A stretch of 64,000 nt of DNA, taken from contig NZ_PGGN01000006.1 in assembly GCF_003010935.1 (NCBI RefSeq), positions 204,387-268,386 of the forward strand. Reading direction: 5' to 3'. The translations under genes and the position numbers were made by a program. A model generated the notes under the pieces. It made no database searches. It had not been told where the DNA came from and saw only the letters and a list, made by a program, of their open reading frames with translations. The DNA is from Phyllobacterium endophyticum (lineage in GTDB: Bacteria; Pseudomonadota; Alphaproteobacteria; Rhizobiales; Rhizobiaceae). The first letter of the stretch is position 1, and each line of letters opens with the position of its first letter. Below are positions 27,891-38,355 of this stretch, one piece after another.

Positions 27891-29152
27891 CCCAAAGCAC
27901 GATTGATACCAGCGCCCGGATCGACGGTGAGCGCCTCCTGAAACGGCTGGACGAGTTTGCTGCCATTGGCGCCACACCCGCCGGAGGCGTCAACCGCCAG
28001 GCGCTTTCCGTCGAAGACCGCGCTGCAAGGGCAAGGCTCGCAGCTCTGGCGCAGGAGCGCGGCTTTGCCGTGTTCCAGGATCCGATGGCAAATCTCTTCA
28101 TTCGCAGACCCGGCGTCTCCGACGACCTCCCGCCCTTCCTCATCGGCAGCCATCTCGATAGCCAGCCGATGGGGGGGCGGTTTGATGGCGCGCTTGGCAC
28201 CTTGTCAGCTTTCGAAGTGCTTGAGACGTTGGAGGACGCCGGCATCCGAACTCCTATGGCTGTGGAAGTCGTCGCCTGGACAAATGAGGAGGGCAGCCAG
28301 TACTCGCCCGGCTGCATGGGTTCGATGGCATTTGCCTCGGGTGCGATCCCCGGCGAATGGCAGGCGGCCCGCTCTCCTGACGGGAAAGTGCTCGGCGAAG
28401 AGCTCACAGCAACGCTCGACGCGCTTCCTCGAGCGATCCAGCGTCCCTTGGGAGGTGCAGTCTCCGGTTACCTTGAGGTTCATATCGAGCAGGGGCCGAC
28501 GCTCGAGCGCGAGAACATCCCTATCGGCATCGTTCATGCCATTCAGGGCACGCGATGGCTTGAGGTCGTCGTCACTGGTCAGACTGCCCATGCAGGCACG
28601 ACGCAACTCTCGTTCCGCCGCGATCCGCTCGTGGCAGTCACCGATGCGCTGCAGGACCTTTACAATACCGTCATGCCCAATGATGAGCGTGCCCGGCTCA
28701 CAATCGGTCGCATCTCGGTAGAGCCCGCTTCGATCAACGCTATCCCCGGCAAGGTATCCTTCAGTGTCGACCTCCGCCATCCGGACGCCGCCGAACTGGC
28801 GCGGCTTGAGAACCATGTTCGCGCCATTTGCGAAACCAAGGCCTCTGCGCTTGGCTGCGAAGCAACCATCCGCCGCACATTCGACATGCCTCCAGCGCAG
28901 TTTTCGCCGTCGCTGCTGCAGGCGGTCGAACAGGCCGCATCACGCCTTGCAGTCCCGTTCAGGCCAATGCTGTCTGGCGCCTTCCACGACGCGCTTTTCC
29001 TCGCGCGCGTAACAGACGCCGCCATGATTTTCGTGCCTTGCCGCGATGGACTCAGCCATAACGAAGCCGAATTCGTTGAGCCGGAACACTGCGTCCTCGG
29101 CGCTCAGGTCCTGCTGCACTCTACCCTGGCCGCCTTGGCTGCTTACCGATGA
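27887..29152 (+). CDS. M20-family Zn-dependent hydrolase (N-carbamoyl-L-amino-acid hydrolase / allantoate amidohydrolase type)
   Basis: A 421-aa enzyme of the hydantoinase/carbamoylase group, starting at a TTG that overlaps the previous stop (TTGA). Metal ligands are visible in S-H-L-D-S-Q-P, G-G-R-F-D-G, T-N-E-E-G and H-I-E-Q-G-P; the dimerisation lid has V-T-G-Q-T-A-H-A-G-T-T. These enzymes split N-carbamoyl or ureido groups, releasing ammonia and CO2. Last gene of the operon: its presence suggests that the imported compound contains a ureido, carbamoyl or amide group. Confidence 0.9.
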   Translation: MTQSTIDTSARIDGERLLKRLDEFAAIGATPAGGVNRQALSVEDRAARARLAALAQERGFAVFQDPMANLFIRRPGVSDDLPPFLIGSHLDSQPMGGRFDGALGTLSAFEVLETLEDAGIRTPMAVEVVAWTNEEGSQYSPGCMGSMAFASGAIPGEWQAARSPDGKVLGEELTATLDALPRAIQRPLGGAVSGYLEVHIEQGPTLERENIPIGIVHAIQGTRWLEVVVTGQTAHAGTTQLSFRRDPLVAVTDALQDLYNTVMPNDERARLTIGRISVEPASINAIPGKVSFSVDLRHPDAAELARLENHVRAICETKASALGCEATIRRTFDMPPAQFSPSLLQAVEQAASRLAVPFRPMLSGAFHDALFLARVTDAAMIFVPCRDGLSHNEAEFVEPEHCVLGAQVLLHSTLAALAAYR

Positions 29153-29209
29153 TCCATCTCGCATCAATCGAGTGAAGCGCTAGAGCAAGTTTTGTCTATC
29201 AGAGTCGTT

Positions 29210-30043
29210 CTAGATCATCTCCAGCGGCCGCTTTCGGCTTGGCGGCGGAAATGCCTCGTCGAGGATCGCGATCTGACCGGCGCTCAGCTTTACTTCAAGT
29301 GCACGGCAATTCTCGTGAATATGTTTGGACGTACTCGACTTCGGTATGGCGATAACGCCCTCCTGGCTGAGGACGAATGCCAGCGCCACCGCAGCTGGGG
29401 TCACACCGCACTCCTTGGCGACCCGTGTCAAAGCGGGATGGTTCAGCATTCGGCCCTGTTCGATCGGCGAATAGGCCATCAACGGAATTTTTCGTGACTG
29501 GCACCAGGGTAGAAGGGCGAATTCGACGCCGCGGCGGCTCAAATTGTAGAGAACCTGGTTGCTTGCGGCGGTCTTGCCCCCGCTCACCGAGTCAAGCTCT
29601 TCCATATCCTCCACATCGAAATTGCTGACGCCCCAATAGCGGATTTTACCCGCCTTGATGAGTTCCTCGAAGGCGGCGACCGTTTCCTCCAATGGATGTC
29701 CGCCTCGCCAGTGCAGAAGATAGAGGTCGATTGTCTCGCATTTCAGCCGTTTCAGGCTGCGTTCGCAGGCGAGCACCGTGCCCCGGCGCGAAGCGTTCGA
29801 TGGCAGGACCTTGCTTACGAGAAAAACATCCTTGCGGCGTCCTTCGATTGCCTCGCCGACAACCTCCTCCGCCCCGCCATCCCCATACATTTCCGCCGTA
29901 TCGATCAGGCTCATGCCGAGATCGAGGCCAAGCCGCAGCGCGTCGGCCTCCTGATGAAACTGCCGGCCGTCCTCGCCCATGAACCAGGTGCCCTGACCAA
30001 GTATCGGCACCATTTCACCAGAGGGAAGTGCAGTATGCCTCAT
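29210..30043 (-). CDS. Aldo/keto reductase
   Basis: A 277-aa NADPH-dependent reductase of the (beta/alpha)8 AKR fold. The catalytic set is D-T-A-E-M-Y-G (Asp and Tyr, about residues 48-54), Lys in V-S-K-V-L, and His in Y-L-L-H-W. The C-terminal I-P-K-S-S motif binds the cofactor phosphate. It is convergent with the hydrolase operon (57 bp apart) and not part of it. The substrate is unknown; such genes often reduce reactive aldehydes. Confidence 0.9.
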   Translation of the reverse strand: MRHTALPSGEMVPILGQGTWFMGEDGRQFHQEADALRLGLDLGMSLIDTAEMYGDGGAEEVVGEAIEGRRKDVFLVSKVLPSNASRRGTVLACERSLKRLKCETIDLYLLHWRGGHPLEETVAAFEELIKAGKIRYWGVSNFDVEDMEELDSVSGGKTAASNQVLYNLSRRGVEFALLPWCQSRKIPLMAYSPIEQGRMLNHPALTRVAKECGVTPAAVALAFVLSQEGVIAIPKSSTSKHIHENCRALEVKLSAGQIAILDEAFPPPSRKRPLEMI

Positions 30044-30163
30044 CGCTATTCACCTCGCTGTCGATTATTGCTGTTCATCGCCCGGAAGTGGGACCCCGTC
30101 TGATCATCGCGCAACTGCGCCGCGAATGGAAGGCTACGTTGCGCATGCGGCGCCCCGCTGTTG

Positions 30164-31246
30164 TCATGTCAGCGTAAACACGGCGCATGGCAAGGCAATG
30201 CCGCGGAGCTTGTGCTCGCCGAGCGGGATCAGCGGCTGTGTCGTTTCTGCGGCAAACGTGCCGGACAGCAACAAGGTCTGGCCGAGAGGCCGGCAAAGGC
30301 CCTGCAGGCGGCTCACCAGGTTCACGGCTGGACCGATCGCGGTGAAATCCAGCCGGTCGGCAGTGCCGATATTGCCCCATAACATTTCGCCGAGATGCAG
30401 CGCCATCCCGAACGGCAGGGGCGGCGCGCCCTCTTCGGTGCGGACATGCTGAAGATGATCCATGCCGGCGCGGGCCGCAGCGACCGCACGCAGTGCCGCC
30501 TCGCATGCAGCAGCCGTGTCGCGCTGGCCGCCGATCGGAAAGATGGCCAGCACCCCATCTCCAATGAATTTCAGGACCTCTCCTCCGAAAGCATGGACGG
30601 CACCGGCAATCCGGTCGAACCACGCATCGAGGGCAGCGATGACCTGTTTCGCCTCGGCCGCTTCCGATAGTTCCGTGAAGCCGCGCAGATCGGCAAAAAG
30701 CAGGGCTGCCTGTATCGTCTCCCCGGGCCCGCGCCGCAGGCGGCCGGCCAGCACCTGTGCCGCACTGCGTCGTCCAAGATAGGCCGTCAGCAGGGCTGAC
30801 GTGGTTGAGCGTGCGGCGAGCAAGGCTAGCGGCGCGGCGGCAAAGCGCGCAACTTCGCGCAAGCGTTCCGATTCGGAGCTGCTGAAAGGCCTGCTCGCCT
30901 TCCAGGCGAGTACGGCACCGTCACCCGCCCCGGCAAAATCCTCCTGTGCAACACCCGTGCCTATGCCCGCGAGCCAGTTGCGGGCGACATTGCCTGGGCC
31001 GGCGCCAGCAGGCAGGGCAAGGTTCAGCGCCTCGATCACCTTCCCCGTGTCGGCGCGCCACAGCCAGGTGCGCCGCTCGATGATCGGGTGCGGAGCCGCT
31101 TGCGTAAGCGCGCCTCCCGCCAGCTTCATGCCATCGGCGATGAGCCGGTCTGCAAGCTCCGTGAGGAAGGCATCCCCGTCAGGCGCGTTGATCGCCTCAT
31201 CGACCAGATAGGTAAGCGCGGACGGCAGTTGCATGGCCGTCATCAT
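30164..31246 (-). CDS. Class III adenylate/guanylate cyclase
   Basis: A 360-aa soluble cyclase. The C-terminal catalytic domain (about residues 175-360) has the metal Asp in F-A-D-L-R-G-F-T, the second in F-I-G-D-G-V-L-A, and the transition-state region in N-L-V-S-R-L-Q-G. The N-terminal 165 residues carry Trp-rich segments and no membrane helix, and may be a sensor. The start is uncertain: ATG codons at 31246, 31243 and 31234 and a GTG at 31270 are all in frame, none with a strong ribosome site. Divergent from the SRPBCC gene. Confidence 0.9.
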   Translation of the reverse strand: MMTAMQLPSALTYLVDEAINAPDGDAFLTELADRLIADGMKLAGGALTQAAPHPIIERRTWLWRADTGKVIEALNLALPAGAGPGNVARNWLAGIGTGVAQEDFAGAGDGAVLAWKASRPFSSSESERLREVARFAAAPLALLAARSTTSALLTAYLGRRSAAQVLAGRLRRGPGETIQAALLFADLRGFTELSEAAEAKQVIAALDAWFDRIAGAVHAFGGEVLKFIGDGVLAIFPIGGQRDTAAACEAALRAVAAARAGMDHLQHVRTEEGAPPLPFGMALHLGEMLWGNIGTADRLDFTAIGPAVNLVSRLQGLCRPLGQTLLLSGTFAAETTQPLIPLGEHKLRGIALPCAVFTLT

Positions 31247-31355
31247 GCAACCAAGCTGGAGCCCTGTCACGACCTTTTGTTTCTTGCGCGAAATCCCGAT
31301 TGGCTTAGATTATGCGAATGCGATTGCTATTGCGCCGAGCCGGGAGGGATCGCCG

Positions 31356-31790
31356 ATGACAGAGACGCTATACAGTGAGATCGAGATTGCTGCCCCGCAG
31401 GCAACGGTCTTCGCCTTCTTCACCGACCCCGACAAGATCTTGCGCTGGATGGGTACGAAAGCGACCGTCGAACCACATCCGGGTGGCATCTATCTGCTCA
31501 GCATGAATGACACGCAAACGGCCCGGGGCCAGTTCACGGAGGTGATTCCGGTCCATCGCCTGGCCTACAGCTTCGGTTGGGAGGGACACGAGACTGTGCC
31601 GCCGGGTTCGGGATTGATAGAGATCGACCTTGTTGAGAAGAACGGGGGCACCCTGGTGCGCTTCACCCATAACGGGCTTCCCGACGAGCAGGAACGCGCC
31701 AGCCACGAAAAGGGCTGGAACCACTATCTGCGCAGGCTCTCCATAGCCGCATCTGGCGGCGACCCCGGACCGGATACACATCTCGACTGA
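31356..31790 (+). CDS. SRPBCC/AHSA1-family protein
   Basis: A 144-aa helix-grip protein. The start at 31356 follows GGGAGG. The pattern I-A-A-P-Q-A-T-V-F-A-F-F-T-D-P near the start, W-M-G-T-K-A, the G-G-I-Y-L motif and the C-terminal E-K-G-W-N-H-Y-L-R-R-L are typical of AHSA1-like START-fold proteins, which bind hydrophobic ligands. It is alone; some relatives sit with ArsR-type regulators, which is not the case here. Downstream is kdpC on the other strand. Confidence 0.85.
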   Translation: MTETLYSEIEIAAPQATVFAFFTDPDKILRWMGTKATVEPHPGGIYLLSMNDTQTARGQFTEVIPVHRLAYSFGWEGHETVPPGSGLIEIDLVEKNGGTLVRFTHNGLPDEQERASHEKGWNHYLRRLSIAASGGDPGPDTHLD

Positions 31791-31837
31791 GAACCAGTCG
31801 CGGGCGTGGCAGCGCCGGGCCGGGTATCTGCGGTCAA

Positions 31838-32407
31838 CTACTGCACCGTCAGGCTGTCGAGTGCCTGATTGAGCGCCAGGACATTGACGACTGGCTCACC
31901 CATGAACCCGAGCTCGCGGCCCTGAACGTGTTGGTCGACGAGCTGGCGAACGCGAGCCGCATCGACACCCCGGGCTTTGGCGACGCGCGGAACCTGAAAA
32001 TAGGCTCCTTCCGGCGAAATATGCGGGTCGAGACCGCTAGCGGATGTCGTGACCAGATCCATCGGTACGCGCGTAGCGGGATTGGTCGCCTGCAGTTCTG
32101 CCAGTTCCACCTCGATGCGGCCGATGAGTTTCGGATTTGCCGGGCCGAGATTGGAACCGCTGGATGCGGCGGCATCATATCCGCTTCCCGCAGCAGACGG
32201 CCTGCCATGAAAGTACTTTTCGGAGGTGAAAGCCTGGCCGATCAACGTCGAACCGATGATGGTGCCATCCTTCTCGACAAGGCTGCCATTGGCCCGCCGC
32301 GGGAACAGGACCTGGGCAATGCCCGTCATTGCGAGCGGATAGACAAGTCCCGTGATGATTGTGAAGGCGGTGATCATGATGATCGCAGGTCGGAGTTGTT
32401 TCAACAT
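31838..32407 (-). CDS. kdpC: Potassium-transporting ATPase subunit C
   Basis: A 189-aa protein with one N-terminal membrane helix (about residues 10-32) and a periplasmic domain with the conserved [11 protein letters not shown] segment and the C-terminal L-N-Q-A-L-D-S-L. KdpC stabilises the KdpFABC high-affinity K+ pump. It is the last gene of the operon. The KdpD sensor and KdpE regulator, which often follow kdpC, are not here. Confidence 0.97.
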   Translation of the reverse strand: MLKQLRPAIIMITAFTIITGLVYPLAMTGIAQVLFPRRANGSLVEKDGTIIGSTLIGQAFTSEKYFHGRPSAAGSGYDAAASSGSNLGPANPKLIGRIEVELAELQATNPATRVPMDLVTTSASGLDPHISPEGAYFQVPRVAKARGVDAARVRQLVDQHVQGRELGFMGEPVVNVLALNQALDSLTVQ

Positions 32408-32418
32408 CGGTATGATCC

Positions 32419-34509
32419 TTATGCCAGGCCGAGACTTGTGATGATCACATCGATGGCTTTGATACCGGCGAAGGGAACGATGACGCCGCCCAGGCCATAG
32501 ATGAGAAGGTTGCGGCTCAGGAGCGCGCCTGCCCCGACAGCCCTGTATTTGACGCCTCTCAGCGACAGCGGAATAAGCGCGACGATGATCAGCGCGTTGA
32601 AGATGATCGCCGAGAGAATGGCGCTCTGGGGTGTTTGCAGCCCCATGACGTTAAGCGCACCAAGTTGCGGATAGAAGGCCAGGAACATCGCCGGGATGAT
32701 GGCGAAGTACTTCGCGATGTCATTTGCAATCGAGAAGGTCGTCAGCGCACCCCGTGTCATCAGCAATTGTTTGCCGATGCCGACAATCTCGATCAGCTTG
32801 GTGGGATCGCTGTCGAGATCGACCATGTTACCGGCCTCGCGAGCAGCCACGGTGCCGGTGTTCATGGCTACGCCGACGTCCGCCTGGGCAAGCGCCGGGG
32901 CATCGTTGGTGCCATCGCCGCACATCGCGACGAGTTTCCCCTTCGACTGCTCCTCGCGAATAAGGTCGAGCTTGTTTTCCGGGGTTGCCTGCGCGAGGAA
33001 GTCATCGACGCCCGCCTCCGCGGCAATGGCAGCAGCGGTGAGCGGATTATCGCCGGTGATCATCACGGTGCGGATACCCATGCGGCGCAGCTCGGCGAAC
33101 CGCTCGCGAATGCCACCCTTGACGACATCCTTCAGGTATATGACGCCAAGCAGGTCGCCATCCCGGGCAACCGCGAGCGGTGTGCCGCCGCCTCTGGCGA
33201 TCTGGCCGGCGATACCCTGCAAATTCCGGACAACATCCGCTGTCGCACGTGTGGCAAGGGTCGTTCCGCTTGTCCCGGATGCAGCGGCGGTACGGTTGAC
33301 ATAGGCGAGAACGGCGTCGACCGCACCCTTGCGGATCGCCGATCCAACCATGTCGACGCCACTCATGCGGCTCTGTGCCGTGAAGGGCACGAAAGTCGCG
33401 TCCAGGCCGTGAGTGTCGCGGGCGGCGACGCCATACCTCTCCTGTGCAAGGATAACGATCGAACGGCCCTCGGGCGTCTCGTCCGCCAGCGAAGCTAGCT
33501 GGGCCGCATCGGCGAGTTCCTCGTCCGTCACGCCCTTGACCGGCAGGAACTCGGCTGCCTGCCTGTTTCCAAATGTGATCGTGCCGGTCTTGTCTAACAG
33601 CAAGGTGTCGACGTCACCCGCCGCTTCGACTGCCCGTCCCGACATCGCGAGCACATTGAACTGGATGAGCCGGTTCATTCCGGCAATTCCAATTGCCGAC
33701 AGGAGTGCGCCGATAGTAGTGGGAATCAAAGTCACGAAAAGCGCGACAAGCACGACGACTGGAATTGACCCGCCTGCGTAGGCTGCAAAGCTTGGAATCG
33801 TCGCTGTTGCCAGCACGAAGATCAGCGTCATCCCGGCAAGGAGGATATTGAGCGCAATCTCGTTTGGCGTCTTCTTTCGTTCTGCACCTTCGACGAGCGC
33901 GATCATCCGGTCAATGAAGGTCGAACCGGCTGCGGACGTGATGCGAACCCACAGCCAGTCCGACAGGACCTGCGTTCCACCGGTCACGGCAGAGCGGTCG
34001 CCGCCGGATTCGCGGATCACCGGAGCGGACTCGCCGGTGATTGCCGATTCGTTTACCGAGGCTATTCCCTCGATCACCTCGCCGTCAGACGGGATGATGT
34101 CGCCAGCCTCGATGAGGACGATATCGCCGACCTTGAGGCTCGCGCCGGGAACCAGCCTGAACGTCGTGCGGTCTTCGCCGGAAAGAAGCTTCGCCTGGGT
34201 TTCGGTTCGGGCCCTGCGTAGCGAGTCGGCCTGTGCCTTGCCGCGCCCCTCGGCCACCGCTTCGGCAAAGTTGGCAAAGAGCACGGTGAACCACAACCAT
34301 ATGATGATCTGGAAAGAAAAACCGAGGCTTGGCCCCCCTGTTGCCACGTCCTTGATGAAAAGTACCGTGGTCAGGGTTGAAACCACGGCGACGACGAACA
34401 TCACCGGATTTTTTGCAAGTGTGCGCGGGTTCAGCTTCTTGAAGGCGCCCGCGATGGCAGGTGCAAGAATGGATGAGTCCATGAGACTCGGGGACTTGGA
34501 CTGGCTCAT
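32419..34509 (-). CDS. kdpB: Potassium-transporting ATPase ATP-binding subunit B
   Basis: A 696-aa P-type ATPase that powers K+ uptake through KdpA. The phosphorylation motif is D-K-T-G-T-I-T-F-G, the actuator motif is T-G-E-S-A-P, and the hinge is [12 protein letters not shown]. The start at 34509 (M-S-Q-S-K) is the family-typical one, and the frame opens further upstream. Eleven bases separate it from kdpC and 55 from kdpA. All key residues are intact. Confidence 0.97.
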   Translation of the reverse strand: MSQSKSPSLMDSSILAPAIAGAFKKLNPRTLAKNPVMFVVAVVSTLTTVLFIKDVATGGPSLGFSFQIIIWLWFTVLFANFAEAVAEGRGKAQADSLRRARTETQAKLLSGEDRTTFRLVPGASLKVGDIVLIEAGDIIPSDGEVIEGIASVNESAITGESAPVIRESGGDRSAVTGGTQVLSDWLWVRITSAAGSTFIDRMIALVEGAERKKTPNEIALNILLAGMTLIFVLATATIPSFAAYAGGSIPVVVLVALFVTLIPTTIGALLSAIGIAGMNRLIQFNVLAMSGRAVEAAGDVDTLLLDKTGTITFGNRQAAEFLPVKGVTDEELADAAQLASLADETPEGRSIVILAQERYGVAARDTHGLDATFVPFTAQSRMSGVDMVGSAIRKGAVDAVLAYVNRTAAASGTSGTTLATRATADVVRNLQGIAGQIARGGGTPLAVARDGDLLGVIYLKDVVKGGIRERFAELRRMGIRTVMITGDNPLTAAAIAAEAGVDDFLAQATPENKLDLIREEQSKGKLVAMCGDGTNDAPALAQADVGVAMNTGTVAAREAGNMVDLDSDPTKLIEIVGIGKQLLMTRGALTTFSIANDIAKYFAIIPAMFLAFYPQLGALNVMGLQTPQSAILSAIIFNALIIVALIPLSLRGVKYRAVGAGALLSRNLLIYGLGGVIVPFAGIKAIDVIITSLGLA

Positions 34510-34564
34510 CTGAGACTCCAGTTGTGAAATGTGAATTGACCCGTATGCGCCAGCCAGATGCGGC

Positions 34565-36268
34565 TCAGAATGTCTGGCCGAGGCCGATAGCGAGATGTTC
34601 GACAATCGGCCCGACGGCGAGCGCCGGGAAGAACGTGAGACCGCCAACGATCAGGATGACACCGATGAGCAAGCCAACGAACAGGCCCCCATGGGTCGGG
34701 AATGTCCCCGGGGATTCCGGAACGGTCTTCTTGGCGGCAAGGGAGCCAGCGATCGCCAGCGCCGGTATGATGACGAAGAACCGGCCCATCCACATCGAGA
34801 TGCCAAGAGTAATGTTGTACCAGGGCGTGTTACCCGTCAGACCGCCGAAAGCCGAACCATTGTTCGCCGCAGCGGACGTATAGGCGTAGAGGATTTCGGA
34901 GAAGCCATGCGGACCGGCGTTTGCGACGGAAGCAACCGCTGTTGGCAGGATGGTGCTTATCGCCGTAAAGCCCAGCATGGCCAGAGGCAGAACCAGGACG
35001 GCAAGCATGGCCATCTTGACCTCCTTGGCTTCGATCTTCTTGCCAAGATATTCCGGTGTGCGGCCGACCATCAGGCCTGCCACGAAGACGGTGATGATCA
35101 CGAACAGAAGCATGCCATAAAGCCCGGCTCCGACGCCGCCGATTATGACCTCGCCAAGCATCATGTTTATGAGGGGAATCATGCCGCCGAGCGCCATGAA
35201 GCTATCATGCATCGCGTTCACTGCACCGCAGGATGCAGCAGTCGTGATGACGGCGAAGAGCGCGGAGAGCGCTATGCCGAAGCGCGTCTCCTTGCCCTCC
35301 ATGTTGCCGCCGTCCACTCCGAGCGCGTGAACCAGCGGGTTACCGGCAGCTTCGGCCCAATAACAGGCGGTTACACCTGCGAGGAAAAGAATGCCCATGG
35401 CAGCAAAGATCGCCCAACCCTGCCGCTGGTTGCCGGCCATGCGGCCGAACACATTCGTCAATGCCGCGCCGATGGCGAAAATCGTCACCATCTGGATCAG
35501 ATTGGATACGGCGTCGGGATTTTCGAAGGGATGCGCGGAGTTGACGTTGAAGAACCCGCCGCCATTCGTGCCGAGCATCTTGATCGCAAGCTGGGAGGCA
35601 ACAGGACCTAGGGCGATCGTCTGTCTGGCGCCTTCCAGCGTCGTCGCATCCACATAGGTGCCGAGTGTTTGCGGAACACCGAGATAGACATAGACGAGCG
35701 TCAGGATGATACAGGGTGGCAGCAAAATATAGAGCGTGCACCGGGTAAGATCGACCCAGAAATTGCCGATCGACTTGCCTGAAGCTCTGGTGAACCCGCG
35801 GATCAGTGCGATGGCAATAGCGATACCGGTTGCAGCCGATACGAAGTTCTGCACCGTGAAACCGGCCATTTGCACGAGGTAGGACATCGTGCTTTCGCCG
35901 CCATAGTTCTGCCAGTTCGTGTTTGTGACGAAGCTGATAGCCGTGTTGAACGCGAGTCCCGGCTCCGTCCCCCCCATTGCAGCAGGATTGAACGGAAGTG
36001 CACCCTGGAAGCGCTGCAGGCAATAGAGAACCAGAAAACCGGCCAGGCTGAAGACCAGCAATGAAGCACTATAGGTTGTCCAGCGCTGTTCTTCCCGCTC
36101 ACTAGTTCCGGCCATGCGGAATAGTGCTCGCTCAACGGGAACAAGAACAGGTGAAAGCAGCGTGCGATCACCATTGAAGACACGGGTCATGTAGCCGCCG
36201 AGCGGTTTCACGAGTAAGATGATGATGCTGCAGAACACGAGGATCTGCATCCAGCCGTTGACAGTCAT
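34565..36268 (-). CDS. kdpA: Potassium-transporting ATPase potassium-binding subunit A
   Basis: A 567-aa channel-like subunit with ten membrane helices and four selectivity-filter-like loops, for example [12 protein letters not shown] and [14 protein letters not shown]. The start at 36268 (M-T-V-N-G-W-M-Q) is the family-typical one. Length is normal (557-570 aa). It follows kdpF after 98 bp. Confidence 0.97.
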   Translation of the reverse strand: MTVNGWMQILVFCSIIILLVKPLGGYMTRVFNGDRTLLSPVLVPVERALFRMAGTSEREEQRWTTYSASLLVFSLAGFLVLYCLQRFQGALPFNPAAMGGTEPGLAFNTAISFVTNTNWQNYGGESTMSYLVQMAGFTVQNFVSAATGIAIAIALIRGFTRASGKSIGNFWVDLTRCTLYILLPPCIILTLVYVYLGVPQTLGTYVDATTLEGARQTIALGPVASQLAIKMLGTNGGGFFNVNSAHPFENPDAVSNLIQMVTIFAIGAALTNVFGRMAGNQRQGWAIFAAMGILFLAGVTACYWAEAAGNPLVHALGVDGGNMEGKETRFGIALSALFAVITTAASCGAVNAMHDSFMALGGMIPLINMMLGEVIIGGVGAGLYGMLLFVIITVFVAGLMVGRTPEYLGKKIEAKEVKMAMLAVLVLPLAMLGFTAISTILPTAVASVANAGPHGFSEILYAYTSAAANNGSAFGGLTGNTPWYNITLGISMWMGRFFVIIPALAIAGSLAAKKTVPESPGTFPTHGGLFVGLLIGVILIVGGLTFFPALAVGPIVEHLAIGLGQTF

Positions 36269-36366
36269 GTGTAGCTTTCCAGGCCTTGCCAGTGTGTACG
36301 AGGTGCCGTTTGAAGAATGCAGCCTGTCGGAGTTGTACCCGTCATGCCGTGATGATCGACGGTCGC

Positions 36367-36456
36367 TCAGAAACGCTCCGGACGAACGAGGGCATAGGTG
36401 AGATAGACGACGAGAAACAGGGTCACGGCGCCGCCAAGAAGAAGGTCGATAGACAA
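36367..36456 (-). CDS. kdpF: Potassium-transporting ATPase subunit F (29 aa)
   Basis: A 29-aa single-helix peptide from a TTG start (36456) with AAGGGGCGG just before it. It begins M-S-I-D-L-L-L-G-G and ends [10 protein letters not shown], the same pattern as known KdpF, including the C-terminal Pro-Glu-Arg-Phe. KdpF sits at the KdpA-KdpB interface and stabilises the complex. Confidence 0.88.
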   Translation of the reverse strand: MSIDLLLGGAVTLFLVVYLTYALVRPERF

Positions 36457-36468
36457 TTTGCCGCCCCT

Positions 36469-36549
36469 TCAGAGAATGTCGCAGATTTTGGTGTAGGCCA
36501 TCGACAGGACGAACAGCAAAATACCCGATGCGAGAACAATTATGTCCAT
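36469..36549 (-). CDS. 26-aa membrane peptide at the head of the kdp operon
   Basis: An ATG at 36549 with AGGAG seven bases before it opens a 26-codon frame that ends 12 bases before kdpF. The product is one hydrophobic helix ([17 protein letters not shown]) with a short polar tail T-K-I-C-D-I-L. Small peptides of this type precede kdpF in other alphaproteobacteria, as far as I recall, without a named function. A role as an extra small Kdp subunit or as a leader peptide is inference. Confidence 0.65.
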   Translation of the reverse strand: MDIIVLASGILLFVLSMAYTKICDIL

Positions 36550-36788
36550 TGGTGGAACTCCTGCATTTGCGCGAATGACGCGGCCCGGCCGAAGGATGGA
36601 CAAGGCCGCTGATCATCCAGACTATGGACCCGCGCGCCATAAGAATTCGAGACGGCATCTATGAACGAAGGATAAGGAAACCATAAGGATTCCAGTTTCG
36701 CTCGCAGCGCCTGCCAGTTCTGGCGTTTGGCAACCTTGTTCATGCTGGCGCGTTGGTCACTTTCACAAGGTCTCATTGGAGGGTAGCC
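36550..36788. other. Divergent control region of kdp operon and PQQ-type dehydrogenase gene
   Basis: These 239 bp hold the promoters of the kdp operon (leftward) and of the dehydrogenase (rightward). I saw no clear KdpE box, EcfG motif or open frame with a ribosome site. Confidence 0.4.
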
Positions 36789-38126
36789 TTGAAAACCGCG
36801 TTCCTCATCATCGCGACGCTGCTGGTATTGGCGGCGATCGCTGCGGCCGGCGTTTACTTTTACTCGCGAGAGGCTGCCACCATTCCTGTTGAACAGGGCT
36901 ATGGACCAGACCCCGCACTCCCGCCACCAAACCCCAGGCCCATTCCGACGGTGCACGTCGCAGAGGCTTCCGGTTGGCCGCAGGACAGGACGCCAGTTGC
37001 GGCATCAGGAATGAAGGTCGACGCGTTCGCCAGGGATCTTGAACATCCGCGCTGGCTGCATGTCCTGCCGAATGGCGACGTCCTGGTTGCAGAGACCGAC
37101 GCACCGCCCAAGCAAAATGACGAATTTAGTATCAAGGGCTGGATCCAGGGCCTGGTCATGGCCAAGGCGGGAGCGCGCACGCCCAGTCCAAACCGGATCA
37201 CTCTCTTGCGGGATGCTGACAATGACGGTGTCGCCGAAATCAGGGAGGCTTTCCTCGATAACCTCAATTCGCCGTTCGGAATGACCCTTTCGAACGGCAG
37301 GCTCTACGTCGCCAATACGGATGCTATCGTTGCCTTTCCCTATGTCGACGGGGACACCAGGATCACCGCGCCTGCGGAGAAGATCGCCAACCTGCCGGCA
37401 GGTCCACTCAATCACCACTGGACTAAGGATGTGATTGCCAGCCCTGACGGGACGAAGCTTTATGCGACCGTGGGCTCGAACAGCAACGTTGGCGAGAACG
37501 GCCTCGACGCGGAAGCCAATCGAGCCGCGGTCCTTGAGATCGATCTGAATACGAGGAAAACCAGGCTTTTTGCCTGGGGATTGCGCAATCCGAATGGACT
37601 TTCCTGGAATCCGGAAACCGGCGCGCTCTGGGTTGCCGTCAACGAGCGCGACGAGATCGGCAGCGATCTTGTCCCCGATTACATGACCTCGGTCAAGGAT
37701 GGCGGCTTCTATGGTTGGCCGTATAGCTACTTCGGCCAGAACGTCGACACCCGGGTCAATCCGCAGGATTCGAAGCTGGTCGCTTCTGCCATCAAGCCCG
37801 ATTATGCACTCGGAGCTCACACAGCATCGCTTGGCCTGACGTTCTACACCGGTACACTCTTTGGACCCGAGTACAAGAATGGCGCGTTCATCGGGCAGCA
37901 CGGGTCATGGAACCGCAAGCCGCGCAGCGGTTACAAGGTCATCTTTGTTCCGTTCAGCAATGGCAAGCCGGATGGGCTGCCAAAAGACATCCTGACGGGA
38001 TTCCTCGACGGCGACAGGGCCTTGGGCCGTCCGGTGGGCGTGGCCGTCGACAAGACCGGAGCTCTTCTCGTCGCCGACGACGTGGGTAATGCGGTGTGGC
38101 GCGTTACACCAGCGGGCACTCCATGA
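36789..38126 (+). CDS. PQQ-dependent sugar dehydrogenase-like protein (sorbosone dehydrogenase family)
   Basis: A 445-aa membrane-anchored beta-propeller protein. The TTG at 36789 is chosen for the GGAGGG five bases before it. An N-terminal helix (about residues 5-25) anchors it to the periplasmic side. The propeller holds the sGDH-type pattern [30 protein letters not shown] and G-Q-H-G-S-W-N-R-K. These are periplasmic aldose or aldehyde oxidases with PQQ; no pqq synthesis genes are nearby, so the cofactor must come from elsewhere. Confidence 0.9.
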   Translation: MKTAFLIIATLLVLAAIAAAGVYFYSREAATIPVEQGYGPDPALPPPNPRPIPTVHVAEASGWPQDRTPVAASGMKVDAFARDLEHPRWLHVLPNGDVLVAETDAPPKQNDEFSIKGWIQGLVMAKAGARTPSPNRITLLRDADNDGVAEIREAFLDNLNSPFGMTLSNGRLYVANTDAIVAFPYVDGDTRITAPAEKIANLPAGPLNHHWTKDVIASPDGTKLYATVGSNSNVGENGLDAEANRAAVLEIDLNTRKTRLFAWGLRNPNGLSWNPETGALWVAVNERDEIGSDLVPDYMTSVKDGGFYGWPYSYFGQNVDTRVNPQDSKLVASAIKPDYALGAHTASLGLTFYTGTLFGPEYKNGAFIGQHGSWNRKPRSGYKVIFVPFSNGKPDGLPKDILTGFLDGDRALGRPVGVAVDKTGALLVADDVGNAVWRVTPAGTP

Positions 38127-38129
38127 AAT

Positions 38130-38154
38130 GGAACCTATCGACTTTCGGGCGGTT
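38130..38154 (+). promoter_or_regulatory. EcfG-type stress promoter candidate
   Basis: GGAAC (38130-38134), 16-base spacer, GGTT (38151-38154), 40 bases before the 52-aa membrane protein gene. The -10 differs from CGTT at its first, weakly conserved base. The -35 lies just past the dehydrogenase stop codon. Confidence 0.5.
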
Positions 38155-38193
38155 ACACCCTGACGGGAAAATCGACACGAAAGAAACCCAGCG

Positions 38194-38352
38194 ATGACAG
38201 AATTTCTATGGCTTTTGACCATTGTGGGCGGTCCTATCGTACTCGGCGTGCTGTTCGCGATGGGGATGCGGCAGCGGCGCCTCAGCAGGTCGGAACGGAA
38301 AGCCCGTGATCGGGCCACTGACCGGATTTATCACGAAGAACAGGGGAAGTAG
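38194..38352 (+). CDS. Small membrane protein, 52 aa
   Basis: An ATG frame of 52 codons: one N-terminal membrane helix (residues 4-27, with G-G-P-I-V-L-G-V-L-F-A) and a highly charged C-terminal half (R-Q-R-R-L-S-R-S-E-R-K-A-R-D-R). Similar small proteins of unknown function are common in rhizobia. It has its own stress-type promoter and is convergent with udgX, four bases between stops. Confidence 0.65.
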   Translation: MTEFLWLLTIVGGPIVLGVLFAMGMRQRRLSRSERKARDRATDRIYHEEQGK

Positions 38353-38355
38353 GAC

